From positions 23,568,990 through 23,632,989 of the forward strand of contig OX411549.1 in the NCBI GenBank assembly GCA_948146395.1: a stretch of DNA of 64,000 bases, written 5' to 3'. Numbering within the stretch: position 1 is the stretch's first letter; every line of letters starts with the position of its first letter. A program made the translations under genes and the position numbers. Positions 1 through 49,666 of the stretch are shown here, piece by piece. The notes below the pieces were generated by a model, which had not been told where the DNA came from, made no database searches, and saw only the letters and a list, made by a program, of their open reading frames with translations. This stretch comes from Fragum whitleyi. Its lineage: Eukaryota > Mollusca > Bivalvia > Cardiida > Cardiidae.

Positions 1-320
1 TAGCCGATTCGATAATGACATTTAGGCGTACGATTTATGCAAATACATGTAGTTCTAATAAAATGAGTCGTCAACCGATACTGATCCTCTTAAAAATAAT
101 TTTGAAACATGAACATGAAATTGTTATGGTATTGCTATCTGGCCGCGACCAAACATGCCTTCTAGCAGCCGCGGCGAGAATATCACTGAAATGTGAAAAT
201 ATAGGTTGATCTAGAAATAGTGACCGATTAATCTAAAGGCGGTATAAAGCGGAAAGCAGAAAAAAAACACCTACAGAAGCCTGGCGGTCGGTTGTTGAGT
301 GCTGGGTGGTGAATATGTAT

Positions 321-582
321 GTGACCCGTCATGCGAAAAGGGACCATCTGGGTAGTGCGTAAAGTGTCGATCCTAGTCAGACTGCGCGGTTTGCGCAGTC
401 TGACTAGTGTCGAAATTTTTCGCAATGGGCTTATTTTCTGAATCTAGAATGTTCAATCTACCTTCCAGTGAAAGAATTTTTGAAATGCGACCTCTGGTTG
501 ACTAATGCTGGACCCAATCCCTTTTTCAAATATTCATTTTACAAAGTTACCAGTTGGTCCCATAATTCGCTTGACGGGTCAC
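321..582. mobile_element. Foldback MITE, family B (GTGACCCGTCA termini)
   Basis: About 262 bp bounded by GTGACCCGTCATGCGAAAAG and an inverted TTGACGGGTCAC. An internal palindrome is centred on the CAGACTGCGCGG / GCGCAGTCTGAC region. It shares termini and centre with copies at 41,996-42,254, 53,118-53,369 and 37,621-37,876, and with fragments at 29,456-29,545 and 62,096-62,345. Confidence 0.75.
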
Positions 583-2274
583 ATGTATAAATTTAATATA
601 TACATATAATACAGTGGCGTAGCTGAAGCGTTTTTGAGAGTACGCACAGTAAAATGGTATTTATGGAGATACTCCCCCAACGAGGCGAAGGGGAAGCATG
701 GTCCCTTATAAAGGATCAGGGGGCGAAGCCCCATTTAAAAATTGACCGAACATAAACTATGATAGAGGGAAAAATATTCTCTCAGATTGTGGCATCAACT
801 TCACAAATCTAGTTATTTGAATTTCCGGCCATTTTCACATATCTACGATCATGTTAGCTAAAACACTTTGATCGCCAAATGACCATTTAAACAAGGGAAG
901 GCTAGTGATACATTTTGAGAACGATCGTCCCTTGTGTGTCTAGGTTAGCATAATAACCTACCGTATAAATTGTTAAGTCTTATAAACATTTGGCATGTAG
1001 ACGGATCTCAATTCAATGGCCGATAATTCAAGAACCACTGCAGGTTTTTTAATGTCATAATTTTATGTCCAAAAACAACTGCATGAGGAGTTGTGCACAG
1101 TAAAACACTCATCTTTATATATTTTGTAAAGTAAATGTCAGATTACTCTGGAACAATTTTACATGTCAAAAATGGTTTTTTGCACACCGAGACATCAAAC
1201 AGATTCATTCTGGCAAGGTTCACTTTATTCACATTCGAATGGTGGGAGGGGGGTCTCATAAAAAAGAATATCGATCGAATTTCCAAAGAATCATGCACAA
1301 TTTAACATTATAGAGATATATTATTGCAGAATAGTGTATTACAATCCATTAGATTTTGTAGGAGGAGTGGTGCACAAAAACACCGTAATTTTAAGCTAAG
1401 TCGATGGTAGATGCTTTAGAAGCAACTAGGAGCAAATGTTGGTCTTTTGCACAACTAGACATCATACAGGTGTCATTGTGATAAGTTTCTTTTCATTCTT
1501 ATTCAAACTAAACGAGTAGGTGTTCACATAAGAAATAAATTGATTTTCGTTTAATGCAAGAGCGGATAATTCAAGATAACCAAAGAATTGTTGGAGGGGT
1601 TTGTACTTCAAAGTTCATATGAACGCCTTGATAACATATAGAGTAACTGTGTCAAGTTTCAGCTCATTTTCATCGATAGTTTTGGTTGAGTTGCGTACGC
1701 AAAAATGCTAATGGACGAACTGATAGAAGGATGGACGGACGACCGGGACCATCACATAACACTACCATTCAAGCGTTAGACAAGACTTTCGCTAAGAAGC
1801 ACTAACGAGCTCAGATATTGTCAGTCACATATAGCATCAAACTAGGATGCTACAAATGAAAGCTGCGGTCTTTTTAGTTTGAAAGTTTGCAAAAGATGGT
1901 CATTTAACAAAACTGCTGTTTGAGGCTCTCTAGAACGCAAAGATATACGTACAATGTGCTGGTAATGTTTTCTTAACGAACCCTCGTATCGTTTTACCGG
2001 AAAATTATTTTTTGAATTGACTCAGCTATAGGCGAATTTTTGTTATGTGAATAATTTGAAATTATGGAGGTGCAAGTTGCAGGAAATTGACTTGTAGGAA
2101 TTCTTATGGCCACCGTGAAAGATAAGAGCTTATATGTGCACGACTCCTAATGTACGAAATAAGTAAATTTAGAAAATGCTTGTGTATCGGGCAGTATGAA
2201 TTTTGCGTCTGCAGGCCTAATACATATCACCAAAATTCAATTCCAAACACGGATTTTCGCCAATTGTTCATTTT

Positions 2275-3552
2275 TAGCTCACCTGAGCACGAAGTGCTCA
2301 AGGTGAGCTATTGGGATCGTAGAATGTCCGTCGTCCGTCGTGCGTCGTCCGTCGTGCGTCGTGCGTCGTCCGTCGTCCGTCATCCACAATTTCTTTAAAC
2401 ATCTTCTCCTCCTAAACTAGTGGGCCAATCTTGATGAAACTTGGCAGGGATGTTCCTTGGGTCAAGCTCTACCAAAGTTATTCAAATAAATGAAATCCAC
2501 CTTTAACTTTCCCTTTACCCTTAACAAAAAGGGTGAAAATATGAAAATCTTTAAAAATCTTCTTCTCTGAAACCAGATGTCAGAGAGCTTTCATATTTGG
2601 TATGTAGCATCATCTAGTGGCCCTCTACCAAGTTTGTTCATATCAAGACCCTGGGGTCATATTTGGGCTTTGCCTGGGCCCAACCCTTTTTACATAGAAT
2701 CGAAGAGCAAATATCTTTAAAAATCTTCTTCTATGAAACAAGATGGCAGACAGCTTTAATATTTTGTGTGTAGCATCACCTAGTGGGCCTCTACCAAGTT
2801 TGTTCATATCAAGACCCTTGGGTCATATTTGGACTTTGCACGGGTGCATCCCTTTATCTCTTATGAGCACGAAGGGTAAAAAAACGAAAATCTTCAAAAA
2901 TCTTCTTCTATGAAACCAGATGGCAGACAGCTTTCATATTTGGTATGTAGCATCATCTAGTGGACCTCTACCAAGTTTGTTCATATCAAGACCCTAGGAT
3001 CATATTTGGGCTCCACCCGGGCGCAACCCTTTTCACATTGAATCAAAGAGCGAAAATCTTTTAAAATCTTCTTTAATCGAAACCAGAGGACACACTGCCT
3101 TTATTTTTGGTATGTAGCATCATCTAGTGGGCCCCTACCAAGTTTCTTCATATCAAGACCCTTGGATCATATTTGGGCTCCACTCGGGCGCATCCCTTTC
3201 AGCTCATCTGAGCACGATGGGTGAAAATAGGAAAACCTTCAAAAATCTTCTTCTCTGAAACCAGAATGCAGACAGCTTTCATATTTAGTATGTAGCATCA
3301 TCTTATGGACCTCTTTCAAGTTTGTTCATATCAAGACCCTGGGGTCACATTTTGGGTCCACCCGGGTGTATCCCTTTTTACATAGAATCAAAGAGCAAAA
3401 AGGCATATCTGTCTTGCTCTTCGCTGAAAATGTTCCATGGTATTGATATTAGGCAATTATCTTCTTTTTGACATCTGCCTATCTAATTAATGTGATGTCC
3501 CAGGGGTCAAAGAGACTCAGGTGAGCGATCTAGGACCATCTTGGTCCTCTTG
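2275..3552 (+). repeat. Interspersed repeat with TAGCTCACCTGAGCAC end (copy 1)
   Basis: It begins with the hairpin TAGCTCACCTGAGCACGAAG, followed by CGTCCGTC / CGTGCGTC microrepeats. A run of diverged tandem units of about 170 bp follows, each containing 'accaagtttgttcatatcaa' and 'gaaaccagatggcagacag'. It ends near GTGAGCGATCTAGGACCATC. A second copy lies inverted at 31,602-32,582. There is no coding capacity; short ORFs here are repeat artefacts. Confidence 0.8.
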
Positions 3553-3721
3553 TTTATTATCTTTTTCTTTATTTATCAAAAAGAAAGACTTTTCTAACAG
3601 TTTTATGAAATATACAAATAATTGGATCGGTTCATGTTGTGTTATGCGGCTTTGAAACCTGTTAACAGGATTTTGTCTAGATCGTATGCTACCCGTATGG
3701 CATGAATACCGTGATGAGCCG

Positions 3722-3905
3722 ATTGATTGATTAAAATGGAGTTTAACGCCGTTTTCAACATTTTTTCAGTTATATCGCGGCGGCTGGATCACCTAACAAT
3801 GGTTCTCTGGTATTTCTCTCACCAGTACAACCGTCACATCCTTTTCTAGCCTCCAGCTGCTATTTCAGATAAGTCTAGGGTTATTGTCTGTGATGAGCCA
3901 GCCGA
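3722..3905 (-). repeat. SINE fragment (body, tRNA-like head missing)
   Basis: Matches the body of the tRNA-derived SINEs at 35,015-35,300 and 48,224-48,496 ('tcagttatatcgcggcggct' and 'tctcaccagtac'), but lacks the tRNA-like promoter part. Confidence 0.6.
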
Positions 3906-4225
3906 AGATTTCAATTCAATATCACTTGGAATTCATATGGTAATGCACACAGGTCAAAGACATATCAGAATTACGTCAATAGAGATGTCATTGGAACTTA
4001 TCTAGACACACAAGAGAAGGGCTGAAGTACAAAAGGGTTTAAAAGAGTTTCTTTAAAAAACGAGTAGAGGAAAATTGGGAAAACATATATTTTATCATTA
4101 AACTCTTAGTAATATTAAGTAATAAATCTGTGCGCACGGAATTATCATTATTCAAAGTTATAATTGCGACTCAAATCTGTACGCACGTGCGTATGTGCGT
4201 ACATGGTAGCTACGCCACTGTAATA

Positions 4226-4530
4226 CGTACTTAGTGTTTTGTATGAAAAAAAATCTAATGAGGTAGGGAAAATTGGTCATTGTCTAGGCTCTGCCCAGAC
4301 AATTATCAATTCTCACAACCGACTTAGATATTTTTTTCAAACAGTACACTAAGTATTCATTATATTTATCTTATAACCTCTGTTTGTTTTGTTTTCGTCG
4401 ATGTTTCTAACTGAAATGCAAGTTTCTAAAAATAACTGCATTATATCATTGTTCTAGAAATAACTATGTGATATCATAAAAAATATCATATTGGTTGTTA
4501 TCACACAGACAATTGTATAGTTATAAGATA
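4226..4530. mobile_element. Foldback element, family C (copy 1, interrupted)
   Basis: Starts ACGTACTTAGTGTTTTGTAT and contains an inverted pair around TCGTCTAGGC-like / GCCTAGACA sequence. It continues to TATAGTTATAAGATAAATAT. Two other copies lie at 7,124-7,437 and 20,757-21,066. The 3.6-kb TIR element sits in its left end. Confidence 0.7.
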
Positions 4531-4568
4531 AATATAAATAATTTAAAAATAAAAAAAGGGGTCGTAAT

Positions 4569-41686
<37,118 letters not shown>

Positions 41687-41995
41687 TTTAATTGTCTATT
41701 TTAGTACCTCTCGGGTTTTAATCTGATTCTAATTATTGTTCAACTGGGACAATGAAAAGCTCAATCGATTATTCTTTTTTTCAAATCTCTAAAAACAAGT
41801 TTGTCTACGTAATTGGATACACCTCCATTATAATCGGTTATCTCTTTTGCTATATGAATTACACAATGAACACAGATGGAATAATTTTAAGCGAGTACAA
41901 GGGTATAAAAAAGCCACACGAAAGGGGGTCATCCTGTTATCCAATTGATCAAAGTTTGACAACTAAAATTGATTCACTATATGCCAGTAAATATG

Positions 41996-42254
41996 TGACC
42001 CGTCACACGAAAAGAGATTATTCGGGAATTCTGTAAAATGAATAATTGAAAAAGAGATTTGATTTAACATAGGTCAACCAGAAGTCGGATTTAAAAATCC
42101 TTTCACTGAAAGGTAGATTGAACGTTCTAGATTCAGAAAATCGGCACGGTGCAAAAAAGTTTCGACCCTAGCCAGTCTGCGCAGTCCGCGCAGTCTGACT
42201 GGGTTCGACACTTTACGCAACACCCAGATGGTCCCTTTTCGCGTGACGGGTCAC
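41996..42254. mobile_element. Foldback MITE, family B (copy 2)
   Basis: GTGACCCGTCACACGAAAAG at the left and CTTTTCGCGTGACGGGTCAC at the right, centre TGCGCAGTCCGCGCAGTCTG. It lies about 310 bp upstream of the CNBD2-like ATG, so it may sit in the promoter or 5' UTR region. Confidence 0.85.
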
Positions 42255-42989
42255 ATATGTAAAGGTATAATGACTATTACTGACCCAGGTGGTCTGCGAC
42301 CAAATCGAAATAAGTTGAACTGGAACAGTCTGCTTTTTCATGCATTTATTCATCTATTCATTTACTATTTTTGACCATATGTATTTACGGGCTTAAGTAA
42401 TTCAGCAACCGTTTGTTAGCCGCATCGCACTCCTTTTCTTGTTAGGAAAAAGAAAATAAACGGTCATTGGATAAGATTTCAACTTGCACATTTAAGCTTC
42501 CTTGGAAGCAGCCTATAATTATTTTGCTTTATTTCTAGTAATCGCAAATAGATTGTTATTAATAAATCTTATTCATATCATATCTATCGTTTGTGTGTCT
42601 GTTGTTATTGATTTTTTTTTTTTTTTTCATAATAACATATCATTTAATGTATGTGGACCGGTGGCCTATGAATAATGACATTGAGAATGCACTCTATTGG
42701 ATTATTTGTACAGTTCGATAAAGGTAACTGAAGCCGAAAAATAAATGTGAAAACTCAAGCTTAAGTCATTGGATGAAATGGTTACAAGTTACAAGTATCA
42801 TCACAATGTGCAAATTAATTCTATTTTCCCCAAATTTTGAATAGACAACTAATTTGTATGTCTACGCAAAAGGTGCATCCCTATTTAGACATCTAAAAAC
42901 TGTGATATTTTTTTTACTTATTTGGTAAATGACATTGAATTATTTCGGGGGGGGGGGGGGGTATCCCCTTTTTCAATTTGTGTAAATCT

Positions 42990-43070
42990 GAAATTAAATC
43001 CCGAATCATACTGTTTGAATACCCTTTTACGTCTTGAGTATTCAAACAGTGTGATTCGGGATTTATTTCG
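42990..43070. repeat. Hairpin following a poly-G tract
   Basis: 'aaatcccgaatcatactgtt' and its inverse (AACAGTGTGATTCGGGATTT) around GAATACCCTTTTACGTCTTG. A G13 tract at about 42,949-42,961 precedes it; another long poly-G lies at about 14,666-14,682. Otherwise 42,260-43,520 holds nothing recognisable. Confidence 0.65.
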
Positions 43071-43525
43071 GTTTCATACATCCGTTGATTTAAAAAATCT
43101 CCTCGCGTCTAAAATATCTTTTTAACCATGTAAATGTATTATACTTCTAATGTCTCTATTTCAACTAAATCCCTTTTTACACTTTCATATACACATATTT
43201 CGAATCACAGATGTACAATATTTAAAACAAAAACGACGAAATAACTTTTTAAAAAGCTGCTGTATTCATTCCCACTACTCACTACATCCAATGATTTTAA
43301 ATCACTAATTTCCATATATGTTCACTGATTATCGAAATCCCCCCTACTTCAACATGTAAGATATCCGAAAAGTAAATCTCGCCGAGTGTTTTATCGCAAA
43401 GGTCGGAATATTTAATTGATATAAATTAAATGTAAACCCATACTATCACAAACTGAAAACAAATCGTAATAAAAACTTGATCCCAACTTTTTAACCTTTC
43501 AGTAACACTGGATCGTCAACGGGGT

Positions 43526-43964
43526 ACAGTTATTAACATCGTGAAATTGGCATGGTGAATGATTTTGGAATGATTAAGGAATGAAATTGAATGAGTGTGT
43601 GGAGCAAGTTTAGAGTGAATTTGATTGGAGGTAATCCTATATCGCAAATTTTGTTCAGGATGAACAAAATTAGCGATATTGATTTCCTCCCTTTAATAAA
43701 AATGCATTAAAAGTTATATACACAGCTTTCTATTTATTCAAGAACCTATGAGACGTTAACAATTTGAATAATGTCATTGAAATCGCGATTTTTCTAAACC
43801 AAAATTTATTTTGAATGACGTTGTTGATTCTATATTTTTCAATGGGTCTGAGCGTTTTTGAATGGTTTGAGTGAGTGTTTGGAATGAATGAATGGAGCGC
43901 TGAGTGAGCGATTAAGAATGGTTTTGATAGAGGTGAATGTTAATTTCAGGATGTAACTAACTGT
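43526..43964. mobile_element. Palindromic MITE, family A (copy 3)
   Basis: ACAGTTATTAACATCGTGAA at the left, AGGATGTAACTAACTGT at the right, centre TTTTGTTCAGGATGAACAAA flanked by GGAGGTAAT-like blocks. Confidence 0.85.
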
Positions 43965-44074
43965 TTCTCAATAACACGGTGCTGAAGAAGACAGCGAATT
44001 TTAAATAGGCGTTGCTATGATTGCAAACCATATTTCATACTGGTGAAATAACTATTTTTTACTAAATGGTTTAA

Positions 44075-44410
44075 TTTTAGTTGTGTCCATCAATATTTGC
44101 GATCTATGAGTGGCTGAAAAATTGGTTTTATTCCCCAGTGAAAACAATTTTGAATATGCAGTTGTATTGTAAGTTTCCGCAAAAAAAATGTTCATTAAGA
44201 AATATATTCTTAACTGACAAATCTTTTCATTTTTGCTTCAATTTATTAAATTATATGATATGAAGATAATATTTGTTGATTTCATAGAGGCATGAAATAT
44301 AAAACCTAATAACACTCATGTATGAATACGCTTCGCGAATTCATACCGTGTGTTTAGGTTTTTAGTTTCATACCTCAATGAAATTAACAAATAATTCCTT
44401 CATTTCTGAA
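44075..44410. repeat. Inverted-repeat element, family K (copy 2)
   Basis: 'gagtggctgaaaaattggtt', centre ACGCTTCGCGAATTCATACC, arm 'gtttcatacctcaatgaaat'. Compare 20,335-20,660. From 44,410 to 46,300 there are only short unconvincing ORFs and a CGTACG/CGCACG-rich block at about 45,450-45,725. Confidence 0.65.
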
Positions 44411-46304
44411 ATGAGATTAGAATGCTTAGATCCCTTTGCATACAACGGAATTGACGTATCATCTATGTAATTACGTCATGAAACAAAAGGCGTTAAATAG
44501 GTTACGCAAAGTATTATATGAACCAGCGCATGACATTTCTAACAATTTCAATTGTGTGCGAGATACAAACGTTAAGTAGTGTAGACAACGAAATAATGCA
44601 ATGATAATATACGCTGACCGCCATGAGAGGGATTTACTCTTATATAGTGCACAGTGAAGATTCTGGTCAGGCTGTGCGGCTGCACCGGCTGGCTATAAGC
44701 TTTGCCTTGCGCACATGTGAAATTGTTGGAAATGTCACACACTGACTCATATATCGATTGATTTCATAATTGAATGGATTTGTCACGAGAAATTCCGACC
44801 ATATCTAAATAGAATATAGAATTTGTTCTTCTAAAATAATGAATTGATAAACTAAAATAAATTGTCTGACTGCCTCGATGACCTAATGGTAACAGAGGTT
44901 AGATGACGATATGAAACAATTTAAAGACTCTCTTCTTGATCCTGTTACAGCTATCAATACACAAAACAAAAATCTGTTTCTAATCCGGGGGTTCGGCTAA
45001 TCGATTTAAGCTGATTTTCTTTTGCAACTTTGGAAAAATATTTATACAAACATTAAAACAAACCTTAGTTATTTAAGCCGTTAAAAACATTTATTACATT
45101 TCCATACCCTTCCCACCTTCGACGTTTGTATATCAAAAAGTAAGTCCAATGTAAAAAAATTATAAGTCTGCGAGCTTAACATTTGCCGTTGATTAGGTGG
45201 CCTATTAACTAGAGAGGCATGGGCGCCTGATTCGCCCAATAGGCCTGAATCTTTTTTATAATGATTAAAAGATAAGTGTAGGTGACTTTCATAACTAAGA
45301 TCGACATTAAGATCGACAAAATCGGTTGATAAAAGTTCAGTTCAGTAAATAAGTTATTAATCATACTTTTTTTTTATCCAATCGAAATTCCTTTAAGGAA
45401 TCTGATGCGGGATCTTCTAAGGGCCATTCTTATAACATTTCATCGGGATCTAAAGCCTAGTTTACATTTGCCACGGTCGCCGTACGATTTCGCAGCCTGC
45501 GAATTATAGGCAAAACAATGCACGGTGCCCATGCGATGTCCGTGCGGCGATCGTGTGATGCTTCTACGACGATTTTTAAAAACTTGTGTAACTATTTATT
45601 GTACAAAATCGTATTGGTACACGGCACCCGTAAAACCGTGCGATAATCGCACGTATATCGTATGCCTCCGTGCGGGTACCGCACAATTTTTGGGTTACAG
45701 CTAGTTACGGGCGCCGTACGGGGCTTTAATTTAATAAATAATTCATTATTGTGTGGTAACAACCTACCAGTGGAAGTATGTCAAATTGATTCAACACGCT
45801 TTAAATGGTGGAAAATTCAGAACTTTCTTTTTAATTAGCCCTTTAGAGATTGTTAATTGAATCTGAATGAAACTTGTCAGAATTAATTAGCCATTACAAA
45901 TCGACTCTTGACATCAGAATATATTAAGCCTTTAGATCTAGACTCAAATACATATATGACACGAAAATTGATTCAAGCTATAGAAACAACATTTTGTTTT
46001 TTGAGTTCTTAATGCCGAATAGGTTCATCATTAAATCAAGTAAAATATGACACATACATGTAGAGTAAAGGAGGGGGGCAAAAAACAAAACGCCCATGAG
46101 AGGAAAAAGTCCATCCATGAAACATCGTGATATATGAAATTTTGAATAATGATTTTTTTCTTTTAGTCTGTTGTCTAAATGTTGATAAAACATTTACAAT
46201 TTTCTCTGGAAGCAAACCGTTTTCTATCATTTAAAGGAGTCGATTGAAAAAAAGTGATAGAAATCAGAAATTATTGATTGGTTATGTCCCCTGGCCAAAT
46301 AAGC

Positions 46305-46550
46305 TACAGTTATTAACGTCGTATAATTGACATTCAACTCAAACAAAACCATTCTAATTCGGTTACTTTGCACTCAATTCGTTCAATCAAAACACTCACT
46401 ACAACCATTCAGCAACGCACCAAAATTGTTAAAACAAAAAACACTTCAAATTTGTCCATGAAAATCAACTTTTCATTCAAATCAATCAAAGTATTGCACT
46501 TTTTTATCGGATGTAGATTTACGCTGGCTTTTTAAAGGGAGGTAATAAAT
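46305..46550. mobile_element. Palindromic MITE, family A (half copy)
   Basis: Left TIR ACAGTTATTAACGTCGTATA through GGGAGGTAATAAATG. The right half is missing and a family I fragment (CACTCCCGCGACGTAGGTCA) follows, pointing to deletion or replacement at this point. Confidence 0.65.
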
Positions 46551-47619
46551 GATCGTTTTTTTTGGTCCTAATATTCAACTGGAGTATTTCACTCCCGCGA
46601 CGTAGGTCATTTATTATAAATTTATTTAATTTCATTTTCCAACATATATCTAACTTTCATGCGCACAGAAGAGCATTCAAACTACAATGTATATACACTG
46701 CTACTTTTGCCGATATACAACATTACTGTTCAGCGACATGGAGGCCGATAGCAAAATCTCATTTAAATTTAAACACATCCATTTTAACAAATACGTATCT
46801 AGAAATTTGAAGCACTCAGTATTTTAATTCCAACCACTATAAATTTAGTTAATCCATCATTACGAATCCAATCGGAGATTATGTTTCACCCAATATCTTT
46901 TCGTCACTAAAATGTCCCATATCAATCGAGAATCTGGACGAATCCTTTATTTTACTCCATGGTGATCGTTAAATATTCATGTCCAAATTACTGCGAATTG
47001 CGCGTGAGCATAAATAATTCGCCTTCTAAACTGGCCGCTAATTAAATCTGTATCCATACGTACCCTTGCTATCAAATTGCAACGAACACAGAATTTGTTT
47101 ATTTGCTCATTTATACGTGCTGAGCGTTATTTTCAACGATTTTTTCGTACATCTATCAACATGGCGATTTTTTATACCATAGACCCTTGACGGCTTGACA
47201 AGTGACATTTAGACAATAATAACAGGATCGAGAGGAATTGATTTAAGTTGTACGAACTTGTTTTCAAATAATTTTAAAATTAAATAGATTTAAACCAAAA
47301 AAAGTATACTGGTATTACCCATCCCTACATTAACAGTGCGCAAACACTTACGAACTCATAAAAAACCTGAATCGTTTCTTGTTTTGTTTCACATTTGAAA
47401 CGGATTTCTATTTTCTTTCTTATAACATGTATCTTGTATGCAAATGTTCTTTTTTCCTCGATATTTTTCTATTGTTTATTTACGTCTCTTGACATGGTAC
47501 AGGGTATTTAATTTCCACCGCCTCATTAAAATGTGTCGAAAGAAATGTCAACGAGTGTATCATGCAGCTGCAGAGAAACGGAAATGATTCTATTTCAGCT
47601 GTATCCACCAATATTCATG

Positions 47620-47860
47620 CATTTCGGTTTTACACTTTCCTGTTTTACAAAATTTTGGACCTGTCCAAATTCAAAGGTTATGCAGGCGAAAATTTTAAGT
47701 GGATTTAATTTGAAAAATAACCATTCAGTAGGGTAGAAAAATAGTGTGGAAAAAGAAGAAATTGCTTGTCAGAAGCAATTTCTTCTTTTTTCACAATGTT
47801 ATCTCAATCATAAAATCACAGGCACGTAAAAATCAGGGTTTAAACAGCAAAGGGTTAACA
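47620..47860. repeat. Dispersed repeat L (copy 2, inverted relative to 37,200)
   Basis: Reverse complement of 37,200-37,430. It also carries an exact hairpin, AGAAGAAATTGCTTGTCAGA / AGCAATTTCTTCTTTT, at about 47,752-47,795. A family K copy follows at 47,880-48,135. Confidence 0.65.
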
Positions 47861-48148
47861 AAAAATTGATTTATATCTCAATGAAATGAATTTTGAGAAC
47901 ACAGCTATTTCTTATGTTTCAACGACAAACAAGCCCTTTTTCATGATTGAAAAGTCTTAATATTTTGTTTTATGATATTAAATTCAGATATAAAGGAGAT
48001 ATTTATTGATCAAATGGGAGTATGAAACTTTAAACATTATCGCACTCATTTATGAACCCGCTACGCGTATTCATTCGGCGTTATTCGGTTTGTAGTTTTA
48101 TATTCCATAAAATCAACAAATACTCTCTAAGATGGAAAATCGCTCACA

Positions 48149-48540
48149 TTTAACACCATCATGAGACTGAAAAGGTGAATGATTTCGGAATGATTTCGGA
48201 ATTAAATTGAATGAGGGAGAGTAATTGATTGAATGGAGTTTTACGCCGCTTTCAACGATTTTCCAGTTATATCGCGGCGGCTGGAGCACCTAACAAAGAA
48301 ATCCTGGTATGTCCCTCACCAGTACTACCATCACACCCTTTTTCTAGCCTCCAGTTGCTATCTTACATGCGTCTAGGTTATCAACCCATTGGTGAGAGAC
48401 AAATAGTCGGAAAGAATGGTTGCCGCCGTCGGGGATCGAACCCGGGACCTCTAGATTGAAAGTTCGACGCACTACCAACTGCGCTATGACGGCGGCATGA
48501 GGGAGAGTAGCAAGTTTTGAGTGAAATAAAAGGGAGATGA
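48149..48540. mobile_element. Palindromic MITE, family A, split by a SINE
   Basis: The MITE arm 'gaaaaggtgaatgatttcgg' runs to ATGAGGGAGAGTA. It is interrupted at 48,224-48,496 and resumes with ATGAGGGAGAGTA and 'gcaagttttgagtgaa'. Only this arm is present. Confidence 0.75.
48224..48496 (-). repeat. tRNA-derived SINE, full length, with 13-bp target duplication
   Basis: The minus-strand head is CCGCCGTCATAGCGCAGTTG, with A-box TAGCGCAGTTGG and B-box-like GGTTCGATCCC. The body matches 35,015-35,303. It is flanked by the exact duplication ATGAGGGAGAGTA (48,211-48,223 and 48,497-48,509), the signature of target-primed reverse transcription. The B-box is closer to consensus than in the 35-kb copy, so this copy is probably younger. 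Confidence 0.9.
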
Positions 48541-48574
48541 TAATAATAATATAACTAATTTCGTCCATTTGACA

Positions 48575-48676
48575 TTTAAATACCTCCCATTTGACATTTA
48601 AATACCTCCCATTTAAATACCTCCCATTTAAATACCTCCCATTTAAATACCCCCCATTTAAATACCTCCCATTTTT
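48575..48676. repeat. Short tandem repeat, TAAATACCTCCCATT units
   Basis: About six units of 16-17 bp, the first two expanded by TTGACAT. The unit resembles the ATTACCTCCC block of the neighbouring family A MITEs, from which it may have grown. Confidence 0.85.
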
Positions 48677-48723
48677 TAAAAAAAAAAAAATCGACGTTCT
48701 TGTCGATCTGTGTGTCTTTACGT

Positions 48724-49165
48724 ACAGTTAAAAATATTGTGAAATTGACAAGGTGAATGAATTTGGAATGATTTAGGAATGAAATTGAATAAATGTGTGG
48801 AGCGACTTTTGAGTGAATTTAATGGGAGGTAATCCAGTATTGTAAATTTTGTTCAGGATGAACAAAATTAGCAATATTGATTACCTCCCTTTAATAAAAT
48901 ATGCATACAAGTTCATTAGATAGCTCCCTTTTCCTCCAAGAACCTATCAGACGCTTTCAATTTCAACTAAATAAGCGAGATCCCGATTTTTTCCCTAGAT
49001 ATTATAATTTTGAAAAAAAAAATGTTGTTATATGTTTTTCAGTGAGTTTGGAGCGTTTTTGAATGGTTTGAGTGGGTGTTTGGAATGAATGAATGGAGCA
49101 CTAAGTGAGCGATTAAGAATGGTTTTGATTGAGACGAATGTCAATTTCACGATGTAACTAACTGT
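48724..49165. mobile_element. Palindromic MITE, family A (copy)
   Basis: ACAGTTAAAAATATTGTGAA at the left, CACGATGTAACTAACTGT at the right, centre TTTTGTTCAGGATGAACAAA between GGGAGGTAAT and ATTACCTCCC. A further partial copy (about 49,238-49,374) follows directly. Confidence 0.88.
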
Positions 49166-49666
49166 ACATGCACCAATTAGACGCTTTAAAATCCACACAT
49201 GCCAGAAAGGGTCGTAGGATAAATTTGTAGATTTTAATGAAACGTTGATCGTTATGAAATATCGTTTTTGAGTGATTGAATGGGGCGTTTCGAATGAATG
49301 GATGGAGCGCTGAGTGAGCGTTTAAGAATGACCTTGATCGCGATGAATGTCAATCTCACGATGTAACCGACTGTATTTGCTTTTATACAGTGGAATTTTC
49401 GATCGCGATTTCTGAGAAACAGTAATTTTCTAGAATTTCTAACTACACGCAAAATAACGTAGAAGTGAAGACATTAAAAGGATCTGAGCAGACTGTGATA
49501 AAAGTGACAAAAAACGAGTACTTTGTGATCGATTATTATCCCATCTAAACGCATGTAATCGATTTTGGAAACGCCCTGTCTAAATACTTTGACAAAAGTG
49601 ATGAATTTCTGAATCGTGACAAATGTCTGCGTTTTTGTGTTAATAAAAAAATGTTCCTTTGCTAGT

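Larger units (their letters stand above)
612..4220. mobile_element. 3.6-kb TIR DNA element with 5-bp target duplication, nested insertions
   Basis: Perfect 12-bp terminal inverted repeats, CAGTGGCGTAGC at 612-623 and GCTACGCCACTG at 4,209-4,220. They are flanked by a direct duplication TAATA (607-611 and 4,221-4,225). No transposase ORF is visible, so it is non-autonomous or decayed. A CAG-beginning TIR with a short TSD would fit a hAT-like superfamily, but this is inference. Inside lie a bivalve-type repeat (2,275-3,552) and a SINE fragment (3,722-3,905). It interrupts a family C foldback element. Confidence 0.7.

Noticed and set aside
1..185. Acceptor-like CATTTCAG on the minus strand followed by an open frame (DILAAAARRHVWSRPDSN)
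   Set aside because: Phase does not match exon 19 and no donor follows; a nearer last exon at 4.6 kb is better supported.
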